A stretch of 48,467 nucleotides of DNA, taken from the NCBI GenBank assembly GCA_004028765.1, contig SAIX01000098.1, forward strand, positions 1-48,467. Direction: 5' to 3'. This document shows positions 17,343-25,352 of the stretch, one piece after another. How positions within the stretch are numbered: position 1 is the first letter of the stretch; every line of letters begins with the position of its first letter. The position numbers and the translations under genes are program-made. Source of the stretch: Chitinophagaceae bacterium. GTDB taxonomy: Bacteria; Bacteroidota; Bacteroidia; Chitinophagales; Chitinophagaceae. The notes under the pieces were generated by a model that was given only the letters and a program-made list of their open reading frames with translations, had not been told where the DNA came from and searched no databases.

Positions 17343-18236
17343 ATGAAAAAGATTTTTGCACTGTTGTTTATTCTTTTTGTAACAACCACAATCGTTAATG
17401 CGCAATTCATTTATAAAGGGCCAATCCGTAAAAAAGGGGATGGTAAGACTAAGAACTTTAATGTTGCAGGATCAACCAGTATCAGTTTGGATGGGCTACT
17501 AACCACTGCAACTATTGATATGAGCAATCTCAGTACAACGGGAACCATTTTAATCAATAATCTATCCCCTACAGGTAAAGTCCATATCAGTGGCTTTTCA
17601 AAAGACAAACCCGAAATCGTACCCCAGGAAGAGGGGCAGTCTTCTTTTCTATTTGGCGGGGGCAGTGGTGAAAACATTGCTGCAGCAGAGTTTTTGAGCG
17701 GCAATATTGGTGCAAATGCAAAATTCGGGCGCCTCTCATTGGGCGGTGCGGTTTCTAAGGCAGAACAGGGCAGCAGCGCGGATCTGAAAGCGCTGTTACA
17801 AGGTGGCGGCAATTTTTTTATTTCGCATATCGGGCAGGTCTTCAGCGTTGACGATGACCAGATCGGACACTTTATGATGCTGACAAGGGTTAAAATGGGG
17901 GCAATCCTCCCTTCACTTGGCACTTCCACAAATGTTGTGCAGGCATATTTTGATCCCGGTATCGAATTTCAGTTCCATGTTTCAGCAAAGAAAGATAATT
18001 CGGAAGTGATTGGTCTTGTGGGTATGGTTCGCTTCGCCGGTATCTGGGCTTCCAAAGAATATTCGGAGTCTTTAAAAATGGGTACGAATTTTCTTCCTTA
18101 TTCTTATGTATCGTTTGGGGTAAGCTTAAAAAATACCATCAGCATTGTATTCTCACAACAGTTTTTTAATAAAGAAAACCTTATAACCGACGGGAAAAAG
18201 CCGGCCGCATCTCTTGGCTTATCGCTCGCCTTATAA
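17343..18236 (+). CDS. Secreted or outer-membrane protein of unknown function
   Basis: A protein of 297 residues from ATG 17343, with a clear signal peptide (MKKIFALLFILFVTTTIVNAQ). Residues about 45-80 are Thr/Ser/Leu-rich with a repeating pattern (LLTTATIDMSNLSTTGTILINNLS). The second half alternates polar and hydrophobic residues (AYFDPGIEFQFHVSAKK, PYSYVSFGVSLKNTISIVFSQQ) and ends SLGLSLAL, the style of a small outer-membrane beta-barrel with a hydrophobic terminus. No named family is evident. It is divergent from the operon at 17148, so the two may share control. A hydrophobic C-terminus fits an outer-membrane protein, but this is inference. Confidence 0.75.
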   Translation: MKKIFALLFILFVTTTIVNAQFIYKGPIRKKGDGKTKNFNVAGSTSISLDGLLTTATIDMSNLSTTGTILINNLSPTGKVHISGFSKDKPEIVPQEEGQSSFLFGGGSGENIAAAEFLSGNIGANAKFGRLSLGGAVSKAEQGSSADLKALLQGGGNFFISHIGQVFSVDDDQIGHFMMLTRVKMGAILPSLGTSTNVVQAYFDPGIEFQFHVSAKKDNSEVIGLVGMVRFAGIWASKEYSESLKMGTNFLPYSYVSFGVSLKNTISIVFSQQFFNKENLITDGKKPAASLGLSLAL

Positions 18237-18244
18237 TTATCACA

Positions 18245-18958
18245 TCATCTGTTTTTCTCTTCCAGCCATTTCCCAAGCGCCTGTTTAATGGCTTCGCCGA
18301 TTTTTTTCTGATTCGCGGGGTCCTGTAAAAAATCGTGGCTGGCGGCATTGTCACCAATCTCGAGCAATACACGTATCGGGGACACATTGATGTGTTCATC
18401 CAGGCTGTAGAACGCAAGTTTTCCTGTAGTTGCACAACGGTAGTCATTTCTGCCGGTTGTACTGTCAAGCAATACCCCACGGTTTTCCAGTGTTGTGGCC
18501 GATGCGATTGCCGCGATCAGTTGTGCAGCCAGTTCGCGGTTTTCTTTTTCATGTTCATCGCCATAATGTATGTAGCCCCAAACAGCATGGCGCCGGGTTC
18601 CGCCATTATTATGCAGCGCAATGAATACATCGGATTTGTGCTTATTTGATTGTTTCAATTCCCATGCATAGCCGGATAGTTTCCCGTCCACAATTGCTGA
18701 AGTATGTGCAACCACAGTGTTGCTGCCACTATCTGCATTGTGAACATCTTTACGGCCCAGGCTCCACACTTTGTATTCTTTATAGTGTGGTGCAGCACCC
18801 ATTGCTGCTTCGGCAATGGCATTGCTTACAGCCGCTTCACTGAAATCTTTCCCGGTATTGGTTTGATGTGAAGGCTGCCAAACCACCACCTTTTTTTTCT
18901 TCGCCGGGATATAAGATACCAGCATCCCAAAAATTATCAGATACAGAATTGCACGCAT
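18245..18958 (-). CDS. N-acetylmuramoyl-L-alanine amidase (Amidase_3)
   Basis: A protein of 237 residues from the ATG at 18958, chosen because it begins a hydrophobic export segment (MRAILYLIIFGMLVSYIPA). The frame extends 22 codons upstream without need. The fold fits zinc amidases that cleave the amide bond between MurNAc and the stem peptide. His31 (WQPSHQTN), His116 (FIALHNNGG) and Glu200 (RVLLEIGDNA) are the expected zinc and catalytic positions; Glu50 is a likely further ligand. The usual first motif DPGHGG is replaced by WQPSHQT, a divergent form. It lies 41 bp after the TolC gene stop and converges with the gene ending at 18236. It probably acts on peptidoglycan in the periplasm, possibly with the adjacent exporter genes. 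Confidence 0.85.
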   Translation of the reverse strand: MRAILYLIIFGMLVSYIPAKKKKVVVWQPSHQTNTGKDFSEAAVSNAIAEAAMGAAPHYKEYKVWSLGRKDVHNADSGSNTVVAHTSAIVDGKLSGYAWELKQSNKHKSDVFIALHNNGGTRRHAVWGYIHYGDEHEKENRELAAQLIAAIASATTLENRGVLLDSTTGRNDYRCATTGKLAFYSLDEHINVSPIRVLLEIGDNAASHDFLQDPANQKKIGEAIKQALGKWLEEKNR

Positions 18959-18999
18959 ACATGGGTTTTGAAACAAGTTACTGCATTCTGCACAGTTAT

Positions 19000-20391
19000 T
19001 CAGTTCAAGAGACCAGCAGCCCATTTGATTTTATTCAGAGCCATCAACAGCTTTATCTGCAACTCAACCTTCTTTTGCTGCGTCTCAAGTAATTTGATCT
19101 CTCTGGCATTCACAAGAAACAGGCTACTTTCCCCCTGGCTGAATTTTAATTCTTCGTTCTGCAGCAGTTTTTGATTGCTGTACAGTATTTTCTCAATCAG
19201 CGAAAGCTGTTCTCCCTGCAGTTTCCATTCGTTCAGGGCGATTTCAATCTTATTTTCAACCTGAACCCTTTTCAGCGAAAATTCCAGTTGGGCTTCCTTC
19301 ACTTTCAATCCTGCTTTTTTATATTCCCCTCTTGCCTGCCGCAAAAACAGGGGCATGGTTACGCCCATTCCCCATTTGTAATTGTTTTGAAAAGCAGATA
19401 ACTTGAAAATATCCGGAACTGAGTAACCTTTTCCCAACAGGTTGGCTTTTACACTCACATAAGGAAGCAGGCCCTGGAATTTTAATTTCTTTTCTGTTGC
19501 CAGTATATCGATCTTGCTTGATGCGGATTGCAGCAACGGGTGATTGGTGAGCGGTTGCTGAATCAACTCTCCAGGTTGCATTTTTATTTTATTCAGCAAG
19601 GCGGATGTATCGGGCAGGATATCAGGTGTAAGATCATAAACCGTTTCATCCGGTTTCCACAAAAAAGCAGACAATTCAATCGCTGCCTGGTTCAATTGCC
19701 TTTGCATGGCCTGCTGCATCAAAGTATATTGCTGCCATTGCGTCCACGATTCCAAAGTGTCCATCTGTGAACGGTCGCCCTGCTCAAATGCTGTTTTTAC
19801 CAGGCGATGCCTTTTTGCCGCATTTTCCGAAAACGCTTTGATCAAATTATTTAACTGATAAGTACCAGCCCATTGCCAGTAGTTTTTCGTTGCTTCCAGC
19901 AGCAGGTCGTTTATGATATTCCGTCTTTCCTGTTCGGTCTGGTTTTTTAAGAGCTTTGCCTGCTGAAGCGCTGCCCTTCGCTTATCAAACAACAAACCGT
20001 TTCCCAGCGGCATTTCCAATCCGAGATAGGAAGATTTGCCTTTGGTAAATTCCGGTGAGAGCAGGTCTCCACTGTTGTTTTCGACACCTCCTTTCACGGT
20101 GAGTGCAAACAGGGTTGGCAGGGATATCTCCGGGTTATTGTATGCGTAATAATTTTTTCCATCGAAGGTTTTTTGATGGATATCCCAGTCAAAAACAGGA
20201 TCGAAAGCGCCTTTGGCGGATTGAATACCTGCTGCGGCCTGTTCTGTTAACAGCGCAGACTGTTTCGCAACAGGATGGTAACGGCGCACCATATCCTGTA
20301 CTGTTTCAGCATCCAGTTTTGCGGGCAATTGTGCAGATGATACCTGGTAGAAAAACAAGAGGACCGCAATGAAAAACTTATTTTTTCTCAT
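19000..20391 (-). CDS. TolC-family outer membrane efflux protein
   Basis: A protein of 463 residues. The ATG at 20391 starts a clear signal peptide (MRKNKFFIAVLLFFYQVSSAQ); the frame extends 17 codons further. Two OEP-type repeats are visible, each with long amphipathic helices separated by beta-hairpin segments (for example SYLGLEMPLGNGLLFDKRR and WGMGVTMPLFLRQARGEYKKA). The helices near residues 130-220 and 350-440 are Gln-, Lys- and Leu-rich, as in the TolC alpha-barrel. It overlaps the HlyD gene by 14 bp, so the two are coupled. With the ABC protein upstream it makes a complete three-part exporter. The cargo is not evident. Confidence 0.93.
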   Translation of the reverse strand: MRKNKFFIAVLLFFYQVSSAQLPAKLDAETVQDMVRRYHPVAKQSALLTEQAAAGIQSAKGAFDPVFDWDIHQKTFDGKNYYAYNNPEISLPTLFALTVKGGVENNSGDLLSPEFTKGKSSYLGLEMPLGNGLLFDKRRAALQQAKLLKNQTEQERRNIINDLLLEATKNYWQWAGTYQLNNLIKAFSENAAKRHRLVKTAFEQGDRSQMDTLESWTQWQQYTLMQQAMQRQLNQAAIELSAFLWKPDETVYDLTPDILPDTSALLNKIKMQPGELIQQPLTNHPLLQSASSKIDILATEKKLKFQGLLPYVSVKANLLGKGYSVPDIFKLSAFQNNYKWGMGVTMPLFLRQARGEYKKAGLKVKEAQLEFSLKRVQVENKIEIALNEWKLQGEQLSLIEKILYSNQKLLQNEELKFSQGESSLFLVNAREIKLLETQQKKVELQIKLLMALNKIKWAAGLLN

Positions 20392-21733
20392 TGGCTGATC
20401 TGTCTTTTTTTTCTGACTGATAGTATTCCGGCGGGAACCCATTGATGTTTCGCCACAATTCGTAACCGATGCGCACCGTTTTCAATAATGCAATTCCATT
20501 GGCACCGCCACCGATTCGCAGTTGCGCGGGCCAGGGTTTTTCGTTTGTATCTTCCACCACCAGCGCCCTGAATTTCCCGTTTTCACTTACTTCGGTTTCT
20601 ATGGCAGCTACTACGCCGCCAAATGTTCCATAGCTGTTTTGGGGCCAGCCACTGAAAACGATCGCCGGGAACCCATCAAATACAAAACGAACTTTTTGTC
20701 CGATAGAAACCAATGGCATATCTGTCGGGTCGATATACATTTCCACGGCGTATTGTGAACGGTTGGGCACAATCTGTACAATCATTTCCCCTTCTTTCAC
20801 CATTTCACCAATCCCGGATTTTTTTGCTTTGATCACCTGGCCGCTTTGTGGTGCTTTGATAAAATACAGCTGGTTACGCGCGTCATAACTTGCATACATA
20901 TTCTGCAGTTTGGCCAATTCACCGCTGGCCGTTGCAGCACCGGAAAGAGATGCGAACTGATCTCCTCTCGCTTTTGCGATCTTATCGGCATAATCCTGCA
21001 TCACTGAATTTTTTTCGATCTGCAGGTTCGTGAGTTCCTGTCCGCCCTGCAGCAGTTTGTTTTCAACAGCTGTTTTTTTGGCGCTGGCATTCTGGAAATT
21101 CACTTTTCTTTTTTCCAGTTCAGTAAGCGGAACCGATCCGCTGTCGTACATGATTTTGCCTGCATCTAACTGCCTTTTATATACCAGGAGTTCATTCTGC
21201 ACAGCCAACAGTTCCATACTGTCGCTGCTGATCTTGAGCCGTTGCTGGGTCATTTTGTTTTCGATAGATCGTATTTTCAGTTCCCTTCCCTCTTCGAGCG
21301 CTTTTACCTGTTGATCGCCTGTTGCGGCTTTGTTGCTATAATTTTCAATGCTGTTTTTTTTCGCTTCGATCTGTTCTGTTACCCTGTTGAGCAGTTGTGG
21401 GTCGAGGTAATCAATCTTTACTTCTCCGAGTTGCAGAATCGTATCCCCTTCTTTTACAAAATCACCTTCTTTTACATACCATTTCGTTACGCGTCCGGCA
21501 ATCAGTGTATTGATTTCCTGCGGGCGCTGTTCCTGCCTTAAAGTGGTAATGTTTCCTTTTGCGCGGATGTTTTGCGTCCAGGGCAGGCATAACACCAATA
21601 AAAGCAACAGCAGCGAGCACCAGATCCAGCGGGCAATATCCGGTTTGCGGTTGATCCTGTAAATGTTACGGAAAGCCGATAAACCATCACCGGTTATTTC
21701 GTTTTCGATATCAGTATAAATAAAGTCTTTCAT
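20378..21733 (-). CDS. HlyD-family membrane fusion protein
   Basis: A protein of 451 residues from ATG 21733; the frame opens three codons earlier with TTG. One membrane helix lies at about residues 37-55 (RWIWCSLLLLLLVLCLPW). A biotinyl-lipoyl-like segment with VKEGDFVKEGDTILQLG follows at about 87-105, then long coiled-coil hairpins to about residue 270. A second lipoyl half (IKAPQSGQVIKAKKSGIGEMVKEGEMI) and a beta-barrel follow. The start lies 1 bp after the stop of the ABC gene, and the 3' end overlaps the TolC gene by 14 bp. It bridges the inner-membrane ABC protein to TolC in the periplasm. The gene order ABC-HlyD-TolC is typical of type I secretion sets. Confidence 0.93.
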   Translation of the reverse strand: MKDFIYTDIENEITGDGLSAFRNIYRINRKPDIARWIWCSLLLLLLVLCLPWTQNIRAKGNITTLRQEQRPQEINTLIAGRVTKWYVKEGDFVKEGDTILQLGEVKIDYLDPQLLNRVTEQIEAKKNSIENYSNKAATGDQQVKALEEGRELKIRSIENKMTQQRLKISSDSMELLAVQNELLVYKRQLDAGKIMYDSGSVPLTELEKRKVNFQNASAKKTAVENKLLQGGQELTNLQIEKNSVMQDYADKIAKARGDQFASLSGAATASGELAKLQNMYASYDARNQLYFIKAPQSGQVIKAKKSGIGEMVKEGEMIVQIVPNRSQYAVEMYIDPTDMPLVSIGQKVRFVFDGFPAIVFSGWPQNSYGTFGGVVAAIETEVSENGKFRALVVEDTNEKPWPAQLRIGGGANGIALLKTVRIGYELWRNINGFPPEYYQSEKKDRSANEKK

Positions 21734-21734
21734 G

Positions 21735-23405
21735 TTATCCAATCGTTACAGATCCGTTTACCAGGTTCAGTTGTTTTGAATAAAAAGGATCTCCGGCTTC
21801 ATTTGACGAGAAAACAAGAATGGTGGTGCCTGTTCCCGCAGTAAGGTATTTCTTCACCGAAGCGCGGTATTCCGGTGAGAGCTGGGCAAAAGGCTCTTCC
21901 AGCAATAACAACGTACTGTTGCCCAGCAGGGCGCGCATTAACAATACCTGGTGACGAACTTCCTGCGTTAATCGCTTACCCAGGGGATCAAGCAGTGTAT
22001 CAAGGCCGTCTCTTGTTTGCCGGATATAAGTATGCAATCCTGTGATAGTACTGATCTGTAAAACTTCTTCTACAGTAATATTTTCATTACCCATTGTCAG
22101 GTTTTCAAGCAAACTGCCGCGGAATATTTCCTGCTGGCTCAGCAATACCGCTGTGTTTGCCCGTAAAGATTCCAGTGAATAATTTCCCAGCGGCAATCCA
22201 TTGATCAGTATGTTACCGCTGTATTGGCGGTACGCCCCGGTTAGCAAACGCAATAAACTCGATTTGCCGGAGCCCGATACGCCGTTGATCAATACCCTTT
22301 CCCCGCTTTGAATCGAAAAAGAAAGATTGCTGAAAACCGGGTCGGTTCCCGGATAAGAAAAACGGACATTGGCAAACTCAACAGACAAACCCTTCTTTGT
22401 ATCAGCTATTACGCGTTGCCCTTCCTGTTCTGTTTCTGCCCTTACGACCTGGTCCATTTTTTCGATGGAAGTAAAACTGTCATATACCTTGTCAAGGTTA
22501 ACGATCAGTTTTTCAACAGAGCTGATGATGGAAATGATCACAATATCTGCGGCGATAAACTGGCCGATATTGATCTGCTGGTTAACCAGTAAGGTCGCGC
22601 CAACGATCAGCATGGCTGCTGTCACCAGTGTTTTAAATCCGATAAAGCTCCATGCCTGGGTTAATAAAATCCGGAAATAACTGGTGCGTGCTTCGAGATA
22701 ACCATTTACCAGCAGGTTTGTTTTTTGCAGGTGGAGATCGTTGTTCCTCGCATATTTGAACGACTTCACCATCCGGGCAAGGTCCTGTAACCATGCAGCT
22801 ACTTTGTATTTGTATTCACTCGCTTCGAGCGAAGCGCTGAATCCCTTCTGCAAAGTAAAACGGAGAATCAGCGAGATAATCAGTAATAAAATTGCGCCAA
22901 AACCAATGAATACCGGGTGATAAAAAGACAGCAGCAGCAAACCGAGCAAAACCTGTATCAGCGCAGCAGGTATATCGAGTAATAATTTTTCGATCCCTTT
23001 CTGCAGCGAGGGCACTTCAAAAAAACGGTTCACCAGCTCGGGTAAATACTGGCGGTCCAGTTTCTCTATATCCAGTAAAGGCAGCCGCTCAGAAAAGGTA
23101 AAGGAATAACGTACAAACAATTTCTGTTTCAGCTTTTCGGTAAGCTGTAATTGGCGCACCTGTAAAAAGCCATTCAGGAATGTTCCCGTAAGCACCAGGG
23201 TAATCAATACGATCAGAGAAGCAGAAACCGAACCTGCCATCACAAAACCGATAATGGTCTGGATGCCAAGCGGCAGTGATAACTGAACAAGTCCTGCAAG
23301 GATCGCTAAGAGATAAATTGCTGAAATATCTTTTCTGTCGGGTTTTAATAATGCAAGAAGTGCCCGGAAAACTTCACCGGCGGTCCGGTATCTGTTGTTT
23401 GCCAT
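21735..23405 (-). CDS. ABC exporter (membrane and ATPase domains) with degenerate ATPase motifs
   Basis: A protein of 556 residues from ATG 23405. Residues about 25-300 form a six-helix exporter membrane domain; there is no N-terminal C39 peptidase. The ATPase domain has an intact Walker A (GVSGSGKSS, Lys381) and Q-loop (LLSQQE). Other motifs are altered. The signature LSGGQ reads LTQEV (479-483). Walker B is LLLLEEP, with Glu503 where the magnesium Asp is expected and Glu504 in the catalytic position. The switch His is Ser534 (LVFSSNEAG). If it works as a homodimer, both ATP sites would be degenerate. It heads the exporter set HlyD and TolC and lies 98 bp after a small helical protein. Cargo and activity are unknown. 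Confidence 0.9.
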   Translation of the reverse strand: MANNRYRTAGEVFRALLALLKPDRKDISAIYLLAILAGLVQLSLPLGIQTIIGFVMAGSVSASLIVLITLVLTGTFLNGFLQVRQLQLTEKLKQKLFVRYSFTFSERLPLLDIEKLDRQYLPELVNRFFEVPSLQKGIEKLLLDIPAALIQVLLGLLLLSFYHPVFIGFGAILLLIISLILRFTLQKGFSASLEASEYKYKVAAWLQDLARMVKSFKYARNNDLHLQKTNLLVNGYLEARTSYFRILLTQAWSFIGFKTLVTAAMLIVGATLLVNQQINIGQFIAADIVIISIISSVEKLIVNLDKVYDSFTSIEKMDQVVRAETEQEGQRVIADTKKGLSVEFANVRFSYPGTDPVFSNLSFSIQSGERVLINGVSGSGKSSLLRLLTGAYRQYSGNILINGLPLGNYSLESLRANTAVLLSQQEIFRGSLLENLTMGNENITVEEVLQISTITGLHTYIRQTRDGLDTLLDPLGKRLTQEVRHQVLLMRALLGNSTLLLLEEPFAQLSPEYRASVKKYLTAGTGTTILVFSSNEAGDPFYSKQLNLVNGSVTIG

Positions 23406-23451
23406 TTATATTTCTGGAAGCATGCAGGGTTAACAATCAAATCAGGTATTA

Positions 23452-23475
23452 TGCCCCGCTACCACTAACGGGGCA
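23452..23475 (-). promoter_or_regulatory. GC-rich hairpin upstream of the ABC exporter gene
   Basis: A 7-bp stem (23452-23458 with 23469-23475, TGCCCCG/CGGGGCA) separated by 10 bases. It lies between the small helical protein gene (stop at 23504) and the ABC gene start (23405). No T-run follows, so it is not a classical terminator. It may stabilise or divide the transcript; role unknown. Confidence 0.45.
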
Positions 23476-23503
23476 ATAACACCTTTTATTGTACTGAGCA
23501 GTA

Positions 23504-23773
23504 CTATTGTGTGATGGGTGCAGCAAGACTCAGCGAAACATGCGCATTCACATCCACCATTTCCCTGGGATGGTTCCGTATACGGCTGAGCACATAACGC
23601 AATGACTCCTGTAATTCCTTTATTCTTTTTTCTGCATGTTTGATGCTTTCCTCACTTTGATACAGTGTACCGATCTTCTTTTCATGAAAATCAATCTTTA
23701 CCTGGAAAATATCTGTCAGGATTTTTTCGGCATCATGTTTTGAAAACCGTCCGCTGATTAATTCTAAATCCAT
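23504..23773 (-). CDS. Small helical protein upstream of the ABC exporter
   Basis: A protein of 89 residues starting at ATG 23773. It has no signal peptide. Residues about 11-36 (KHDAEKILTDIFQVKIDFHEKKI) and 40-68 (EESIKHAEKRIKELQESLRYVLSRIRN) read as charged amphipathic helices with coiled-coil character. The C-terminus is hydrophobic and slightly Ala/Ser-rich (VSLSLAAPITQ). I recognise it only as a type of small protein often met in Bacteroidota, without a known function. It lies 98 bp upstream of the exporter gene on the same strand, with a hairpin between, so it could be an exporter accessory, regulator or even a cargo leader. None of these is shown by sequence. Confidence 0.7.
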   Translation of the reverse strand: MDLELISGRFSKHDAEKILTDIFQVKIDFHEKKIGTLYQSEESIKHAEKRIKELQESLRYVLSRIRNHPREMVDVNAHVSLSLAAPITQ

Positions 23774-23830
23774 GTGATTGTTTTTATGGTTTTGTATTTC
23801 GTTTAAAGTATCTGTGTTTATGTGTGTTCA

Positions 23831-25282
23831 TTACTGACCTTGTGCCGCAGTGAAACCAGCCACACCATCAAACTCGTAGAGGTTTTCGGTTTTAATGATA
23901 TCGAACCCTGCCTGGTGGATCTGTTGCTGCAGTTTCAGCACATCTGCATAACCCAGCGCATGCCCGTTTGCATTTTTAAATCGGCAGCGCCAGTGATCGG
24001 TGCAGAATGTTTCGGGGAAACCCTCCGGCCATACTTTGGTGCCACGGTTGGTGATCATCGAAAGTTTCAGCGGGTACCCTTCGGCTTTCAGTAGTTCACC
24101 GGCTAAAGCATCGGGGTTCCGGTTACCGTGCTGCAGAAAAATATCCACGCCCACCAGTTCTTTGTGCGCCGGCGTTTTCGGGCTGAGCTGTATGTTGAAA
24201 CCAGCCACGTCTTTGCGGAAGCTGACAGGTTCAAGCGTTTGCGGTTTTTGTCCGAGGTGCGCAATCACCGCATCTGCAAATTCGCGGGTACCCAGTTTCT
24301 GCTTTGATGTCCCTTCTTTAAAAATGTCGTAAGTATGAATCCCTTCTTCCAGTGTTTTTAGCCAGGCATTCTGGATTTTTTCGGCCACATCCTGCTGACC
24401 GATATGCACCAGCATCTGAATGGCGCCAAGTAATAAACCGGATGGGTTTGCTTTGTTTTGTCCCGCGATCCTCGGTGCAGAACCATGAATGGCTTCGAAC
24501 ATGGCAAAACCATCACCGATATTCGCGCTGCCCGCAAGCCCTACCGATCCGGTGATCTGTGCAGCCACATCACTCAGGATATCTCCATAAAGGTTGGGCA
24601 TTACGATCACATCAAATTTTTCAGGTGTGTCGGCCAGTTTTGCAGCGCCGATGTCAACGATCCAGTGTTCTTTTTCGATCTCCGGGTACTCTTCACCAAT
24701 CCGATCAAATGTTTTGTGAAAAAGACCATCGGTCATTTTCATGATATTGTCCTTGGTGAAGCAGGTTACTTTTTTACGGTTGTATGCTTTTGCATACTCG
24801 AAAGCATAGCGAACGATTTTTTCCGTTCCGGGAACAGACAATAGTTTGAGGCATTGCACCACTTCATCCGTTTGCTGGTGCTCGATACCTGCATACAGGT
24901 CCTCTTCGTTTTCGCGGATGATCACCACATCCATTTTGGGATGCTTGGTCTGAACAAAAGGATGGTACGAAACACAGGGCCTGATATTGGCATAAAGGCC
25001 AAGCACTTTCCGGGTTGTTACGTTCAGGCTTTTAAAACCACCGCCCTGTGGAGTGGTGATTGGCGCCTTTAAAAACACTTTTGTACGCCTCAGCGATTCC
25101 CAGGCTTCCGGAAGGATGCCAGCAGAATTTCCCTGCAGGTACACTTTTTCGCCAATTTCAATTTCTTCAATAGCGAGCTGCGCACCGGCAGCTTCGAGGA
25201 TGCGAAGCGTGGCGTCCATGATCTCCGGACCAATGCCATCACCTTTCGCGATCGTGATCGGGGTGGGTGTATTTGTTTTCAT
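23831..25282 (-). CDS. icd: Isocitrate dehydrogenase, Thermus-type with C-terminal extension
   Basis: A protein of 483 residues starting at ATG 25282. It oxidises and decarboxylates isocitrate to 2-oxoglutarate in the TCA cycle, in the cytoplasm. The N-terminal motif GDGIGPEI, the substrate-binding arginine block (RENEEDLYAGIEH), and the metal and dinucleotide block (MPNLYGDILSDVAAQITG, with EAIHGSAPRIAG) are those of the isocitrate/isopropylmalate dehydrogenase family. The extra domain of about 140 residues after residue 340 is the mark of the type first known from Thermus. The cofactor (NADP or NAD) is not fixed by what I can read. A LysR gene is divergent, 70 bp away, and may regulate it. 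Confidence 0.93.
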   Translation of the reverse strand: MKTNTPTPITIAKGDGIGPEIMDATLRILEAAGAQLAIEEIEIGEKVYLQGNSAGILPEAWESLRRTKVFLKAPITTPQGGGFKSLNVTTRKVLGLYANIRPCVSYHPFVQTKHPKMDVVIIRENEEDLYAGIEHQQTDEVVQCLKLLSVPGTEKIVRYAFEYAKAYNRKKVTCFTKDNIMKMTDGLFHKTFDRIGEEYPEIEKEHWIVDIGAAKLADTPEKFDVIVMPNLYGDILSDVAAQITGSVGLAGSANIGDGFAMFEAIHGSAPRIAGQNKANPSGLLLGAIQMLVHIGQQDVAEKIQNAWLKTLEEGIHTYDIFKEGTSKQKLGTREFADAVIAHLGQKPQTLEPVSFRKDVAGFNIQLSPKTPAHKELVGVDIFLQHGNRNPDALAGELLKAEGYPLKLSMITNRGTKVWPEGFPETFCTDHWRCRFKNANGHALGYADVLKLQQQIHQAGFDIIKTENLYEFDGVAGFTAAQGQ

Positions 25283-25352
25283 GCCGCAAAAATGAAACAG
25301 GTTATTGATATGTTTTTATTTATATTTAATATTGTAACCATAAATATTGTTT
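25283..25352. promoter_or_regulatory. Divergent promoter region between icd and the LysR gene
   Basis: This 70-bp AT-rich gap separates two divergent starts. It contains two copies of AATATTG (about 25328-25334 and 25344-25350) in the same direction, 16 bp apart; AATATT is itself a palindrome. LysR proteins usually bind sites with a T-N11-A core in such gaps, and this is a plausible operator. No full promoter consensus match was seen. Confidence 0.4.

Noticed and set aside
18245..23405. Bacteriocin export locus
   Set aside because: The ABC protein lacks a C39 peptidase domain, and no small peptide with a GG leader was found upstream or downstream.
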